Shown: positions 5,483-14,792, counted from the stretch's first letter. The stretch: 22,386 bases of DNA from HGM12713 sp045593725 (GCA_045593725.1 JAZNXE010000040.1:1-22386); one strand, 5' to 3'. Translations and numbers: made by a program. Notes: generated by a model from the sequence alone, not told the origin.

Positions 5483-8290
5483 TTATCTTGCAACCTCTTC
5501 CATTATATAAGCCTCGAGAATATCTCCTACCTTAATATCGTTAAATCTGTCAAGTCCGATACCGCACTCGTAGCCCTGTGCAACCTCCTTGGCATCATCC
5601 TTGAAACGCTTGAGGGAGCTAATCTTATCCTCGAAGATAACAACGCCGTCACGTACTACTCTTATCATTGCATTTCTCGCAACCTTACCGTCCTGAACGT
5701 AAGAACCTGCAATAGTACCAACGTTAGGAACGTGAATAGTCTGTCTGACCTCCGCGTGACCGAGGAGATTTTCCTTATATTCGGGGGCAAGCATACCCTT
5801 CATAGCGTCGGTAATCTCGTTGATACAGTCGTAAATTACACGGTAGGTACGTATATCTACGTTCTGACGCTCCGCGCTGTCAATAGCCGCCTTATCGGGA
5901 CGCACGTTGAAGCCAACGATAATAGCGTTAGAAGCCGCCGCGAACGTAACGTCACCCTCACGGATTCCGCCTGCCGCGCCGTGAATAACTCTAACCTTGA
6001 CCTCCTCGTTGGAAAGCTTTTCAAGCGACTGCCTTACAGCCTCCACAGAGCCGTCCACGTCTGCCTTTACGATTATATTCAGCTCCTTTACACCGTCGGA
6101 TATCTGGGCAAAGAGGTCGTTGAGGTTTGCTCTCGCGTTTGCCTTGAATACCTCCTCCTTTGCCTTTTCACGACGCTGGTCGGCAAGCGCTCTTGCCATT
6201 CTCTCGTCTTCAACGGCGTTGAACTCATCACCCGATGAGGGTACCTCCGCAAGTCCGATTATCTCTACGGGTACAGAAGGCTTTGCTTCCTTGACCGTTC
6301 TTCCCTTATCGTCGGTCATTGCTCTTACACGTCCAACCGAGGTTCCCGCGATGACGATATCTCCGCTGCGAAGCGTACCGTTCTGAACGAGAACTGTTGC
6401 GACAGGTCCTCTTCCCTTATCCAGCCTTGCCTCGATAACAAGACCCTTTGCGCGTCTGTTGGGATTAGCCTTAAGCTCCTTGACCTCTGCTACCAGCAAT
6501 ACGCTTTCCAGCAGGTCGTCAATACCCTGACCTGTAAGCGCGGATACGGGAACGCAGATAATGTCGCCTCCCCATTCCTCGGGTACAAGCTCGTATTTAG
6601 TAAGCTCCTGCTTTACAGCATCTGGGTTAGCCGTAGGCTTATCCATTTTGTTTATAGCTACTACTATATCTATTCCCGCAGCCTTTGCGTGATTTATTGC
6701 CTCTACGGTCTGGGGCATAATTCCGTCGTCAGCCGCAACAACGAGTATAGCAATGTCGGTGGACTGCGCGCCTCTTGCTCTCATTGCCGTAAACGCCTCG
6801 TGTCCGGGTGTATCAAGGAAGGTGATATCCTGTCCCTTTGCCTTTACTCTGTAAGCACCTATATGCTGAGTAATTCCTCCTGCCTCTCCTCTGGTAACGT
6901 TAGTGTTACGGATAGCATCAAGAATAGACGTTTTACCGTGGTCAACGTGACCCATTACGCACACTACGGGTGCTCTGGGAAGGAGCTTGCTCTCGTCATC
7001 GGTATCCTCCTCAAAGAGCTTTTCTTCAATGGTAACCACCACCTCCTTGGTAGCGGCAATGCCCATCTCGTCGGCAACGATAGCAGCGGTATCGTAATCT
7101 ACCGTCTGGTTTGCGGTTGCCATTACGCCCAGCATCATCAATCTCTTTATAACCTCTCCCGTAGTAACCTTAAGACGGGACGCAAGGTCACTGACCATTA
7201 TTTCCTCAGGAAGCGTAACGCTTGTAGGTGCTTTGGTTACGGGCTGTGCACTCTTCTTTCCCTTCATCTTGTTATTGCTCTTAGCGCCGAAGCTGTTTGC
7301 CGCACCCTGCTTTTTAACTCTCTGCATTCCGCCTCTCATATCGGACACGGAATCGGGTACAAAATTATCCAGCTTCTCGTCATACTTGGAAAGGTCAACC
7401 GAGCCACCTCTCATATCTACCACACGGGTAGCGCCTCTCTGCGCGGGAGCACTGTTGCTCTGCCCACGGATAATCTCGGTCCTCTTAAAGGTATTCTTGG
7501 GAGCGCTCTGCTGTCTTTCATCCTTATCAAAGCCGCCCTGACGGTTGCCTCCCTGCTGATATCCGCCCTTCTGCTGTGTCTGTCCAAAAGCACCCTTCTG
7601 CATAGGTCGCTGTCCGTTCTGCTGGTTTTGACCGAAGGGGCGCTCTCCTCTTGTCTGAGCACCCTGAGATGCGGGAGTCGCGGAGAAACGGTCAAACTTA
7701 GGCTGATATGGCACTCTGTTCTGCTGACCCTGCTGGTATGCGCCTCTTTGCTGCGCTTGAGGCTGCTGAGGTGCGCGCTCGGTTTTCTGACGGTTATCGA
7801 ACTTGGGCGCTCCAGCGGCGGGCTTGGGCTGTTCTGCCTTTACAGTTTCCGCTTTAACAGGCGCACTCTTAGGTGCCTCTTCCTTTGCGGACTCCTTCGC
7901 CTCTGCCTTTATCTGCTTTTTAGGAGCTTCTGCCTTAATGGCGTTATCCGCTTCCTTCTTTTCATTTGCGGTGCTCTCGGTCTTGCTCTGGGGCGCAACC
8001 TTCTCCTCTTTCTTCACCGCTTCAGCCTTTTCTTCCTTGGGCGCTTCTGTCTTTATTTTTGAAGGAATATAGGTAATTCCGTCAAGATAGTCCTCTATTC
8101 CCTTTATCTGGTTTTCTTTGGTAAGCTTATCAAACAGAATATCAAATTCTTTTGGCTCAAGAGTTTTCTGAGCCTTATATTCAATACCCTCCTTTGTAAG
8201 GATTTCAGCCAAATCCTTACTCTTTATATTTAGGTCCTTGGATATTTGATTTACCTTCAGCATAGCTGAAGACTGGTTTGCTGCTGCCAT
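5483..8290 (-). CDS. infB: Translation initiation factor IF-2
   Basis: A 935-residue GTPase that places initiator fMet-tRNA on the 30S subunit and promotes subunit joining. The N-terminus (SMLKVNQISKDLN-like region and a second repeat before the G domain) matches IF2_N modules. Between them lies a long Lys/Glu/Ala- then Gln/Gly-rich linker, roughly residues 90-330. The G domain starts with G1 GHVDHGKTS at 447-455, followed by GGITQHIGAY (switch I), DTPGHEAF (G3) and NKMDKP (G4). Domains II-IV follow to the normal end, EEVAR. The start at 8288-8290 (MAAANQ) has AAAAGG eight bases upstream; the open frame extends further only through a TTG and overlaps ylxQ. It is the last gene of the operon. 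Confidence 0.95.
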   Translation of the reverse strand: MAAANQSSAMLKVNQISKDLNIKSKDLAEILTKEGIEYKAQKTLEPKEFDILFDKLTKENQIKGIEDYLDGITYIPSKIKTEAPKEEKAEAVKKEEKVAPQSKTESTANEKKEADNAIKAEAPKKQIKAEAKESAKEEAPKSAPVKAETVKAEQPKPAAGAPKFDNRQKTERAPQQPQAQQRGAYQQGQQNRVPYQPKFDRFSATPASQGAQTRGERPFGQNQQNGQRPMQKGAFGQTQQKGGYQQGGNRQGGFDKDERQQSAPKNTFKRTEIIRGQSNSAPAQRGATRVVDMRGGSVDLSKYDEKLDNFVPDSVSDMRGGMQRVKKQGAANSFGAKSNNKMKGKKSAQPVTKAPTSVTLPEEIMVSDLASRLKVTTGEVIKRLMMLGVMATANQTVDYDTAAIVADEMGIAATKEVVVTIEEKLFEEDTDDESKLLPRAPVVCVMGHVDHGKTSILDAIRNTNVTRGEAGGITQHIGAYRVKAKGQDITFLDTPGHEAFTAMRARGAQSTDIAILVVAADDGIMPQTVEAINHAKAAGIDIVVAINKMDKPTANPDAVKQELTKYELVPEEWGGDIICVPVSALTGQGIDDLLESVLLVAEVKELKANPNRRAKGLVIEARLDKGRGPVATVLVQNGTLRSGDIVIAGTSVGRVRAMTDDKGRTVKEAKPSVPVEIIGLAEVPSSGDEFNAVEDERMARALADQRREKAKEEVFKANARANLNDLFAQISDGVKELNIIVKADVDGSVEAVRQSLEKLSNEEVKVRVIHGAAGGIREGDVTFAAASNAIIVGFNVRPDKAAIDSAERQNVDIRTYRVIYDCINEITDAMKGMLAPEYKENLLGHAEVRQTIHVPNVGTIAGSYVQDGKVARNAMIRVVRDGVVIFEDKISSLKRFKDDAKEVAQGYECGIGLDRFNDIKVGDILEAYIMEEVAR

Positions 8291-8355
8291 AGTTCGTACC
8301 TTTTCCCTTGCGTAGCAAAGGATTTCCTTTCCTGGATTTAGGTTGCCCTTGTTTG

Positions 8356-8691
8356 TCAGATATATTTCTCTACCATTCGGCACATCTGAATGTCGGTAAT
8401 CGCAACTGCCGCCAGTGAGGAGGTCTTTCCCAGAGCCGACGCCAATGTAGCTCCGTCGCAATTCAAGCGAACCGTCCTGACCTTATAATATGCGGATTTA
8501 TCTGCGATTTTTTTATGTGTGTTCTCCGAGCTATCCGACGCCTCAAGGATTATCAAAGGGGCATTTCTTCCGCCCTTCTTCATCGCGTCGCATATCATAG
8601 GAACACCGAAAATTAGCTTTCTCGCTCTGGCGCAGAGTCCCAACGCTCCCAGAAGCCTTTGCAGCTCTGCGTTTCTATCAAGCTCGCTCAT
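8356..8691 (-). CDS. ylxQ: YlxQ, L7Ae/L30e-family RNA-binding protein
   Basis: A 111-residue kink-turn-type RNA-binding protein of the L7Ae/L30e/S12e family, a standard member of the nusA-infB operon in Firmicutes. The fold shows as an early LGLCARARKLIFG segment, an APLIILEASDSS strand, an acidic turn, and a C-terminal AVAITD strand before the last helix. ATG 8689-8691 (MSELDRN) is chosen because it overlaps the ylxR end by 14 bases, as in coupled translation, and has GAGG just upstream. A longer frame would need a TTG start inside ylxR. In Bacillus it is dispensable; its exact RNA target is not certain. Confidence 0.88.
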   Translation of the reverse strand: MSELDRNAELQRLLGALGLCARARKLIFGVPMICDAMKKGGRNAPLIILEASDSSENTHKKIADKSAYYKVRTVRLNCDGATLASALGKTSSLAAVAITDIQMCRMVEKYI

Positions 8692-8965
8692 ATTCCTCAA
8701 GCTCGCTTTCCATTCTGTCGTATATTTCCTCGGGAATACTGAGTTCAAGATTGCTCTCTATACGTCTTGATTTTCTCGCCTTTTTCAGGCACCCTGCGCT
8801 ATAACATATATACGCTCCGCGCCCCGATTTTTTACCCGTAAAATCAAGAACTATCTCTCCCTCGGGAGTTCTTACTACCCTCAGAAGCTCTTTTTTCGGC
8901 TTATGTTCGTTACATCCCAGACACTGTCGTAGAGGAATTTTCTTTTGCTTCTTGTTTTGCTCCAT
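8678..8965 (-). CDS. ylxR: YlxR (RnpM) family nucleic-acid-binding protein
   Basis: A 95-residue basic DUF448 protein. The N-terminus has the family's Arg-x-Cys-x2-Cys signature (PLRQCLGCNEHK), then LLRVVRTPEGEIVLD and the hallmark GRGAYIC loop, ending in a Glu-rich tail. In Bacillus subtilis the homologue binds RNase P RNA and is described as a modulator (RnpM); in this organism that is inference. It lies 19 bases after nusA and overlaps ylxQ by 14 bases, which suggests translational coupling. Confidence 0.9.
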   Translation of the reverse strand: MEQNKKQKKIPLRQCLGCNEHKPKKELLRVVRTPEGEIVLDFTGKKSGRGAYICYSAGCLKKARKSRRIESNLELSIPEEIYDRMESELEEYERA

Positions 8966-8984
8966 CTGTTCCTCCGAGTATATT

Positions 8985-10010
8985 TTATTCAGCCTTGATG
9001 TCTATCTTCATACCCGTAAGTCTTGCCGCCAGACGTGCATTCTGACCCTCCTTACCGATAGCCAAGGAAAGCTGGTCATTGCTTACGATAACTCTGCAAA
9101 CTCTGTCCTCTATAAATTCAACGCTCTTTACTTCCGCGGGAGCCAGCGCCGCCGCAACGTACTCTGCGGGGTCTTCACTGTATCTTACTATATCTATCTT
9201 TTCTCCGCGAAGCTCCTTAACTATTTCCTGTATTCTCATACCGTGGTTACCGATACAAGCGCCTACTGCGTCAACGTCCTCATCTCTGGACCATACCGCT
9301 ATCTTGGTTCTGGAGCCTGCCTCACGGGAAACTCCCTTTACCATAACTATTCCGTCCTGTATTTCGGGAATCTCAAGCTCGAACATTCGGCGAACAAGTC
9401 CCGAGTGCGCTCTGGAAAGGGTTACCAAGGGTCCTCTTGCCTCCTTGTTTACCTCCATTACGAATACCTTTATCTTTTCACCCACTACAAAGGTTTCGTC
9501 AGGTATCTGCTCGGATTTAAGAAGTGTAGCGTGTCCGTTGCCCGTGTCAAGGAGTACGTTGCCGTTATCGCTGAATACCTTGCTTACGGTAGCGGTGATT
9601 ATCTCCTCACGCTTGTTCTCGTATGCCTCCTGCATAGCCTTGCGCTCGCCCTCTCTTATGCCCTGAATAATAACCGATTTTGCGGCTCCCGCGCTGAGTC
9701 TGCGGACGTTCTTGGGCTTTACCTCGGTTTCTACCATCTTTCCCAGTGTATATCTGCGGCTGATAGCCTTTGCATCCTCAAGAGAAATCTCGCACTGAGG
9801 ATTTGTTACCTCCTCTACGACCTCCTTTTGGATATATACCTTTACGTCCTCTTTTGCGGGGTCAATGTTAACTCTTACGAGAGTATTTGCTCCGTATTCC
9901 TTCTTACAGGCCGAAACGAGAGCTGCCTCTACCTTTTCTATCATATACTCCTTAGGTATTCCCTTCTCCTTTTCAAGAAGGTCTATCGCTACAAAAAATT
10001 CCTTGTTCAT
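8985..10010 (-). CDS. nusA: Transcription termination/antitermination factor NusA
   Basis: A 341-residue RNA polymerase-associated factor that acts in pausing, termination and antitermination. Residues 1-125 form the polymerase-binding domain (MNKEFFVAIDLLEKEKGIP start). The S1 domain follows (VSKVFSDNGNVLLDTGNGH near 140-160). Two KH domains follow to the end, with AVWSRDEDVDAVGACIGNHGMRI and LAIGKEGQNARLAARLTG as the GxxG loops. It lacks the extra C-terminal acidic repeats of E. coli NusA, as is normal in Firmicutes. ATG has GGAGC upstream on the minus strand. Second gene of the operon, 38 bases after rimP. Confidence 0.95.
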   Translation of the reverse strand: MNKEFFVAIDLLEKEKGIPKEYMIEKVEAALVSACKKEYGANTLVRVNIDPAKEDVKVYIQKEVVEEVTNPQCEISLEDAKAISRRYTLGKMVETEVKPKNVRRLSAGAAKSVIIQGIREGERKAMQEAYENKREEIITATVSKVFSDNGNVLLDTGNGHATLLKSEQIPDETFVVGEKIKVFVMEVNKEARGPLVTLSRAHSGLVRRMFELEIPEIQDGIVMVKGVSREAGSRTKIAVWSRDEDVDAVGACIGNHGMRIQEIVKELRGEKIDIVRYSEDPAEYVAAALAPAEVKSVEFIEDRVCRVIVSNDQLSLAIGKEGQNARLAARLTGMKIDIKAE

Positions 10011-10048
10011 TTTTAAGCTCCATTCTTTATTGTATTTTTAATATTTTT

Positions 10049-10519
10049 TCAAAATTCAAAATAGGTGTTTATTTTAGCAACAGCGGATTTTTCAAATTCA
10101 AGCACCTTTCCGTTAGATTCTATGCGAACCTCCTGATTTTCGCCCGAGGGAAGCAATACTCCTCTGAACACCTTTACTCCGTTTACGGGAGCGTAAAGCT
10201 TGACCTCCACGTCCCAGCCCTCGCAAGCGTCTATGTGAACCTGAGTCCTGAGCTCTCTCTCTATACCGGGAGAGGACACCTCAAGATAGTACGCCTCTTC
10301 AATGGGGTCTGCCTCGTCCAGCAAGGGGTCAATAGCTCTGTGTAGCTGCTCACACACATTAATATCTATTCCCTCCTCGGAGTCTATCGTTATACGAAGT
10401 ATTTTTCTCGTTCCTTCTTTAACGAATTCAACGTCCCACACCCAACAGCCAAGCTCCTCTGCCAGAGGCTCTGCCAAAGCGCGGACTGTTTCGGAAATGC
10501 TTTTCGAATTTTTCGCCAT
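10049..10519 (-). CDS. rimP: Ribosome maturation factor RimP
   Basis: A 156-residue protein needed for maturation of the 30S subunit. The family's features are in order: an N-terminal LAEPLAEELGCWVWDVEF segment, RILRITIDSEEGIDINVCE, the acidic DPLLDEADPI loop, YYLEVSSPGIER (hallmark SSPG), and a C-terminal SH3-like beta domain (GVLLPSGENQEVRIE). GGAG lies just before ATG. First gene of the rimP-nusA-ylxR-ylxQ-infB operon, about 70 bases from its promoter, with a hairpin in the leader. Confidence 0.93.
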   Translation of the reverse strand: MAKNSKSISETVRALAEPLAEELGCWVWDVEFVKEGTRKILRITIDSEEGIDINVCEQLHRAIDPLLDEADPIEEAYYLEVSSPGIERELRTQVHIDACEGWDVEVKLYAPVNGVKVFRGVLLPSGENQEVRIESNGKVLEFEKSAVAKINTYFEF

Positions 10520-10548
10520 AGCTCCTCCACTACCAAAATTAACAATTA

Positions 10549-10574
10549 AGAGTGGGCTCTCTCAAGCCCACTCT
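10549..10574 (-). promoter_or_regulatory. Hairpin in the rimP-operon leader
   Basis: GAGTGGGCT (10550-10558) pairs perfectly with AGCCCACTC (10565-10573) around a 6-base loop, plus one flanking A-T pair. It begins about 7 bases after the expected transcription start. No T-run follows on the minus strand, so it may stabilise the 5' end or be a protein-binding site. Confidence 0.55.
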
Positions 10575-10587
10575 CATTACTTTTCGT

Positions 10588-10616
10588 ATTATACCACATT
10601 TTTTCTCATTTTGCAA
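10588..10616 (-). promoter_or_regulatory. Sigma-A promoter of the rimP-infB operon
   Basis: Minus strand: -35 TTGCAA (10611-10616), 17-base spacer, perfect -10 TATAAT (10588-10593). Divergent from the gdpP promoter. Confidence 0.75.
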
Positions 10617-10714
10617 TAGTTTTTTCACATTTTTTTAAATTTTATTCCAAACTTTTCAAAAACGTCAGTATTTCATACAAATTATATAAATATTGTAAAA
10701 AGAAGAAAAATCTG

Positions 10715-10743
10715 TTTACAAAACCCATATTATATGCTATAAT
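10715..10743 (+). promoter_or_regulatory. Sigma-A promoter of the gdpP-ftsH operon
   Basis: -35 TTTACA (10715-10720), 17-base spacer, -10 TATAAT (10738-10743). About 88 bases of leader follow before gdpP. No other promoter of this quality is seen before ftsH ends. Confidence 0.75.
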
Positions 10744-10837
10744 ATTAAAATAGATAATTATGTTTGTTAACTCTTATATAGATGTGGCAGAAGAAATATT
10801 CTTCGGTTAAACTTATGAAAGGACGGATCTTCTAAAT

Positions 10838-12949
10838 ATGCAAAACAAGAGATTCGATTGGCTCACCCGCCTTGAAGAAATACCTTCGAGGATATATGTA
10901 ATACTCGCTATATTTATGCTCGCCGCGCATACCTCACTATGTGCCTTTGCGGGCTTTGACCCCATAATATGCGGCATAGTTATGATAGTGCTTTACGGTG
11001 TTATCTCTATGGTTATATATCTTTTTGTGCATAAGCGTCTGAAGCTGTTCAGGCTGGAATCAAGCGCCTCCGAGGAGCAAACACAGAGCGTTATATATAC
11101 CTTCAGACACCAGCTTAAGCTTCCCTACGCCGTAGTTAACGAGCAAGGAAGGATACTTACCGCCAACTCTGCTTTCTCAAATGCCGTAGGTGTTATAGAA
11201 TCGCTTTTCAATCTTGACATAAATTCACTTTGCTCTATCAACATCTCCGAGCTTATAAGCATCAACAACGAAAAAATGCCCTTTGGCGAAGAGAATGACA
11301 GCGAATACTATGAGGATATCCCTCTTAAGGATGTAAAAAAGGCGGAAATAGCAGAGATAAAGGGCAGAAAATTCCGTATGGAATCCTACCCCCTTTCCTC
11401 AAAGGGAAAGACCTACTATATGATAGTATTCCACGATATCACCGAGCTTTGTGAATTGGCAAAGCTTCATTACGATACGCACACTGCCATAGGATATATA
11501 GTTATAGACAATCTTGAGGAAATCGCTCAATATGTTAAAGTAAGCTATCAGGATGAAACCCGCAAAGTCGGAAAGCTTCTGGGAGAATGGGCGGCTCGTA
11601 TGGGCGGCGTTATAAGGGAGTATGAAAACAACAAATTTTTAGTACTCTTTACCCAGAAAATGCTGCACGAATGTATAAGAAACAAATTCGCAATCCTTGG
11701 CGAGGTCCACAAAATAGAGATAGGTGACGCCCATATTCCCCTCACTGTTTCTATCGGTATATCTACTACGGGAGATACACTTGAGGAGCGTGAGCATGAT
11801 GCGATGGTATCTCTGGATATGGCGCTTCAACGCGGTGGAGACCAGGTAGTACTTAAAAATCAAACTGGAATATTCTACTTCGGAGCAAAAACAAAGACGC
11901 TTCAGAAGCGAACCCGCGGACACGGAAAGATAATATACGCTAAGCTTGCAGCACTCATAGAAAATTCCTCAAACGTGCTGATTATGGGACACCGCACCCC
12001 CGATTTCGATTCTATCGGAGCTTGTATAGGCATGACCGTGCTCATCCGCAATATGTTTGAGGATATTGACGTTAAGGTAATAATGGACACACAGTCCGAA
12101 AACTTCCTCGCAAGCACCTCGCGTCTTTGCGCACTGGCTGAATATAAAAACACCTTTATTGACGGCGTGAGTGCGCTGGACTACAACAATTCGGACACCC
12201 TTCTTATCATAGTGGATACCAATAATCTGGCTATTGTCGAGGCTCCCGAATTGGCTAAGAACACCTTTAAAAAGGTCATCATTGACCACCATATAAAGAA
12301 AGAGGAATTTCTTGAAGAGCCTGAGCTGGCTTATATAGACCCCTCGGCATCCTCCGCTTGCGAGCTTATCGCCGAAATGCTTGAGGAAACTCTCCCCGCG
12401 GATATAAGCTTTAAGGAAGAAGCCAATATTATGATGTCGGGAATAATGCTTGATACCAAGAACTTTACAAGAACGGTAGGTATGCGTACCTTTGCGGCGG
12501 CACTCTATCTTAAAAACTCAGGAGCTGACCCCGAATACGCACGTACCTTCTTTGAGGAAGCGTTTGAGGATTACCTCTCGGCAGCTCAGTTCGGAAGCAA
12601 CGCTAAAATATACCGTGAAAGAATAGCCATAGCCAGCGCGGTGGACCCGGGAAGCTCTAACAGCAGAGTGCTGGCGGCAAAGGCGTCCGACAAGCTTCTG
12701 GCAATAAGAAACGTAAATGCCGCCTTCGCGCTCATTCTTTTAGGTGAGGACGTTCACGTGTCGGCACGCTCCGACGGAAGCATTAACGTTCAGCTTATAG
12801 CCGAGCGTTTGGGCGGCGGCGGTCACTTTGATATGGCAGGCGCAGCTATAAAGAACAGCACCCTTGAGGAAGCCGAAGCTCTTCTCAGGACTGCTATCGA
12901 CGATTATCTTGATAATCTGAGCACCGAAGAAAGCGAAAACAACGAATAA
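10838..12949 (+). CDS. gdpP: Cyclic-di-AMP phosphodiesterase GdpP (DHH/DHHA1)
   Basis: A 703-residue membrane-bound enzyme that hydrolyses the second messenger c-di-AMP to pApA, affecting osmotic and cell-wall homeostasis. Order: two transmembrane helices (about 17-60), a PAS domain (about 75-200), a degenerate GGDEF domain without the active-site signature (about 205-345), then DHH/DHHA1. Metal ligands are visible as HRTPDFD (His385, Asp389, Asp391), the VDTNN aspartate and the DHH triad at 483-485. DHHA1 ends with GGGGH at 659-663 before DMAGA. All catalytic residues are present, so it should be active. AAAGGA at 10818-10823 is a somewhat distant RBS. First gene of the operon, 20 bases before rplI. 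Confidence 0.93.
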   Translation: MQNKRFDWLTRLEEIPSRIYVILAIFMLAAHTSLCAFAGFDPIICGIVMIVLYGVISMVIYLFVHKRLKLFRLESSASEEQTQSVIYTFRHQLKLPYAVVNEQGRILTANSAFSNAVGVIESLFNLDINSLCSINISELISINNEKMPFGEENDSEYYEDIPLKDVKKAEIAEIKGRKFRMESYPLSSKGKTYYMIVFHDITELCELAKLHYDTHTAIGYIVIDNLEEIAQYVKVSYQDETRKVGKLLGEWAARMGGVIREYENNKFLVLFTQKMLHECIRNKFAILGEVHKIEIGDAHIPLTVSIGISTTGDTLEEREHDAMVSLDMALQRGGDQVVLKNQTGIFYFGAKTKTLQKRTRGHGKIIYAKLAALIENSSNVLIMGHRTPDFDSIGACIGMTVLIRNMFEDIDVKVIMDTQSENFLASTSRLCALAEYKNTFIDGVSALDYNNSDTLLIIVDTNNLAIVEAPELAKNTFKKVIIDHHIKKEEFLEEPELAYIDPSASSACELIAEMLEETLPADISFKEEANIMMSGIMLDTKNFTRTVGMRTFAAALYLKNSGADPEYARTFFEEAFEDYLSAAQFGSNAKIYRERIAIASAVDPGSSNSRVLAAKASDKLLAIRNVNAAFALILLGEDVHVSARSDGSINVQLIAERLGGGGHFDMAGAAIKNSTLEEAEALLRTAIDDYLDNLSTEESENNE

Positions 12950-12969
12950 AACATACAAGGAGATATAAA

Positions 12970-13422
12970 ATGAAAGTTATTTTATGTGCAGACGTTAAGG
13001 GTCAGGGAAAGAAGGACCAGATAGTTGAGGTGTCCGACGGATACGCGAGAAATTTCCTGTTTCCCAAGAAACTTGCCGTCCCCGCTGACAACAAGGCTAT
13101 AAATGAAGTAAAAAATAAGGAAGCATCTAAGCAGCACAAAATAGACGTAGAAAGAGCTGAAGCTAAGGAAATAGCCAAAAAGCTTGAAGATTTAGTGGTA
13201 GTATTTGAGTATGCCGCAGGACCCGATAAAAAGCTTTACGGCTCGGTAACAGCAAAGGACATTGCCGAGGAGCTTCAAAAGAAGCATGGCATAGTTATAG
13301 ACAAAAGAAAGATTACCCTCGCGGAGCCAATCAAGTCCTTTGGAACCTTTAAGGCAGACGCTAAGCTGTTCAATGACGTTTCGGGCAAAATAACTATTGA
13401 AGTAACCTCTAAAAAGCAGTAA
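12970..13422 (+). CDS. rplI: 50S ribosomal protein L9
   Basis: 150 residues, the normal bacterial L9 size. The N-terminal RNA-binding domain carries MKVILCADVKGQGKKDQIVEVSDGYARN-type sequence with the DGYARNFLFP signature. A long charged connecting helix follows (about 45-75), then a C-terminal domain with KLYGSVTAKDIAEEL. It binds 23S rRNA at the base of the L1 stalk. AAGGAG lies eight bases before ATG. It sits between gdpP and dnaB, the order found in many Firmicutes. Confidence 0.96.
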   Translation: MKVILCADVKGQGKKDQIVEVSDGYARNFLFPKKLAVPADNKAINEVKNKEASKQHKIDVERAEAKEIAKKLEDLVVVFEYAAGPDKKLYGSVTAKDIAEELQKKHGIVIDKRKITLAEPIKSFGTFKADAKLFNDVSGKITIEVTSKKQ

Positions 13423-13451
13423 GACACCATAAGAAAGGCAAGGATAAAAAA

Positions 13452-14789
13452 ATGGATGAGCTTGCGAGAAAGCTTCCCTTTTCACTAATGGCCGAGCAAT
13501 CACTTCTCGGCTCAATACTCGTTGACCCCGAGTCGCTCAACGATATAACCGAGATTATCAGTCCCGCCGACTTTTATCTTTCAGAGCATTCGCAGATATA
13601 TACCGCTATGCACGAGCTGTTTATCATAAACAAGGAAATAGACGTAGTAACGCTCATAGATATGCTCGTGTCAAAGGGTATATACAGCAAATCCGGGGGC
13701 GAGGATTATATCAGGTCACTTTATCAGGCAGTACCTAATGCCCTGAATATTAAGGACTACGCCACAATAGTCAAGCAGAAGAGTCTGCTTCGCAATCTTA
13801 TAGAAACCTGCTCCGATATATCGGATAAGGCGTACAGCGAGGAGGGTAGCCCCGAGCAGCTGGTAGAATATGCCGAGGGACGTATATTTGATATTGCCGA
13901 GGGTAGAGATTCAAAAAGCTTCCGACACATCCGCGACGTTATAGGTACGGTATATGAGGAGTTGAATACACTCTCTCAGGAGGGTGACGGCGCAAGAGGA
14001 ACGAAAACGGGATTTTCGGGAATCGATAACGTTCTTGCGGGAATGGGTAACTCCGACTTAGTTCTTATAGGCGCCCGTCCCGGTATGGGAAAAACCTCCT
14101 TTGCTCTTAATATAGCTACAAACGTAGCGCAGCAAACGGGAAAGAACGTATGTATCTTCTCTCTGGAAATGTCTGCCGAGCAGCTTGTTACCCGTATAAT
14201 ATCAAGCGAGGCTATGATAGACAGCTACGCGCTCCGAACAGGAAAGCTTGACACCAAGCAGTGGGAGGACATAGCAGCTACCGCTACCAAGCTTGCTGGC
14301 TGTAATATACTTATAGATGATACCTCAGGTATATCTGTTGCGGGAATCAAGGGTAAGCTCCGCCGAGTAAAGGACCTTGGATTGGTGGTAATAGACTACC
14401 TCCAGCTTATGCAGAGCGACCGCCGTTCAGACAACCGAGTTCAGGAAGTAGGAGATATATCGAGAAACCTTAAAATAATGGCTAAAGAGCTAAACGTACC
14501 TATTATCTGCTGCGCCCAGCTCTCCCGTGGACCTGAATCCCGTACCGATAAGCGTCCTATGCTCTCTGACCTTCGTGACTCGGGAGCCATCGAGCAGGAT
14601 GCGGATACAGTAATATTCCTCTACCGTAACGAATACTATGATGCCGACGCAAATCCCGAGGAAGGAAGCGTTGCCGAGGTCATTATAGCAAAGAACCGTC
14701 ACGGCTCGGTAGGAAACGTAAAGGTAGGATGGATAGGAAGATTTACAAAGTTCCGCTCTCTGGCGGGCGACAATTTGCAAGAAAGGTAA
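13452..14789 (+). CDS. dnaB: Replicative DNA helicase DnaB
   Basis: A 445-residue hexameric 5'-3' helicase that unwinds DNA at the replication fork. The N-terminal primase-interacting helical domain starts LPFSLMAEQSLLGSILVDPE. The RecA-like ATPase has Walker A GARPGMGKTS at 207-216, FSLEMSAEQL just after, the Walker B-like LVVIDYLQLM, and the GAIEQDADTVIFLYR arginine-finger region. No intein interrupts it, although dnaB is a common intein site. It ends three bases before the tilS start, so tilS is probably translated by coupling. Confidence 0.96.
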   Translation: MDELARKLPFSLMAEQSLLGSILVDPESLNDITEIISPADFYLSEHSQIYTAMHELFIINKEIDVVTLIDMLVSKGIYSKSGGEDYIRSLYQAVPNALNIKDYATIVKQKSLLRNLIETCSDISDKAYSEEGSPEQLVEYAEGRIFDIAEGRDSKSFRHIRDVIGTVYEELNTLSQEGDGARGTKTGFSGIDNVLAGMGNSDLVLIGARPGMGKTSFALNIATNVAQQTGKNVCIFSLEMSAEQLVTRIISSEAMIDSYALRTGKLDTKQWEDIAATATKLAGCNILIDDTSGISVAGIKGKLRRVKDLGLVVIDYLQLMQSDRRSDNRVQEVGDISRNLKIMAKELNVPIICCAQLSRGPESRTDKRPMLSDLRDSGAIEQDADTVIFLYRNEYYDADANPEEGSVAEVIIAKNRHGSVGNVKVGWIGRFTKFRSLAGDNLQER

Positions 14790-14792
14790 ATT

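Noticed and set aside
5300..8072. Long plus-strand open frames opposite infB
   Set aside because: They are antisense to a complete, clearly conserved IF-2 and result from its codon use. They have no RBS or family features.
8291..8461. A longer infB start giving 992 residues
   Set aside because: It starts at TTG inside ylxQ, has no RBS, and the extra residues do not resemble IF-2. The ATG at 8288-8290 has AAAAGG upstream.
10759..10809. 16-codon leader peptide before gdpP
   Set aside because: It has an ATG and a stop but no RBS, being only about 9 bases from the predicted start site, and no attenuator structure follows.
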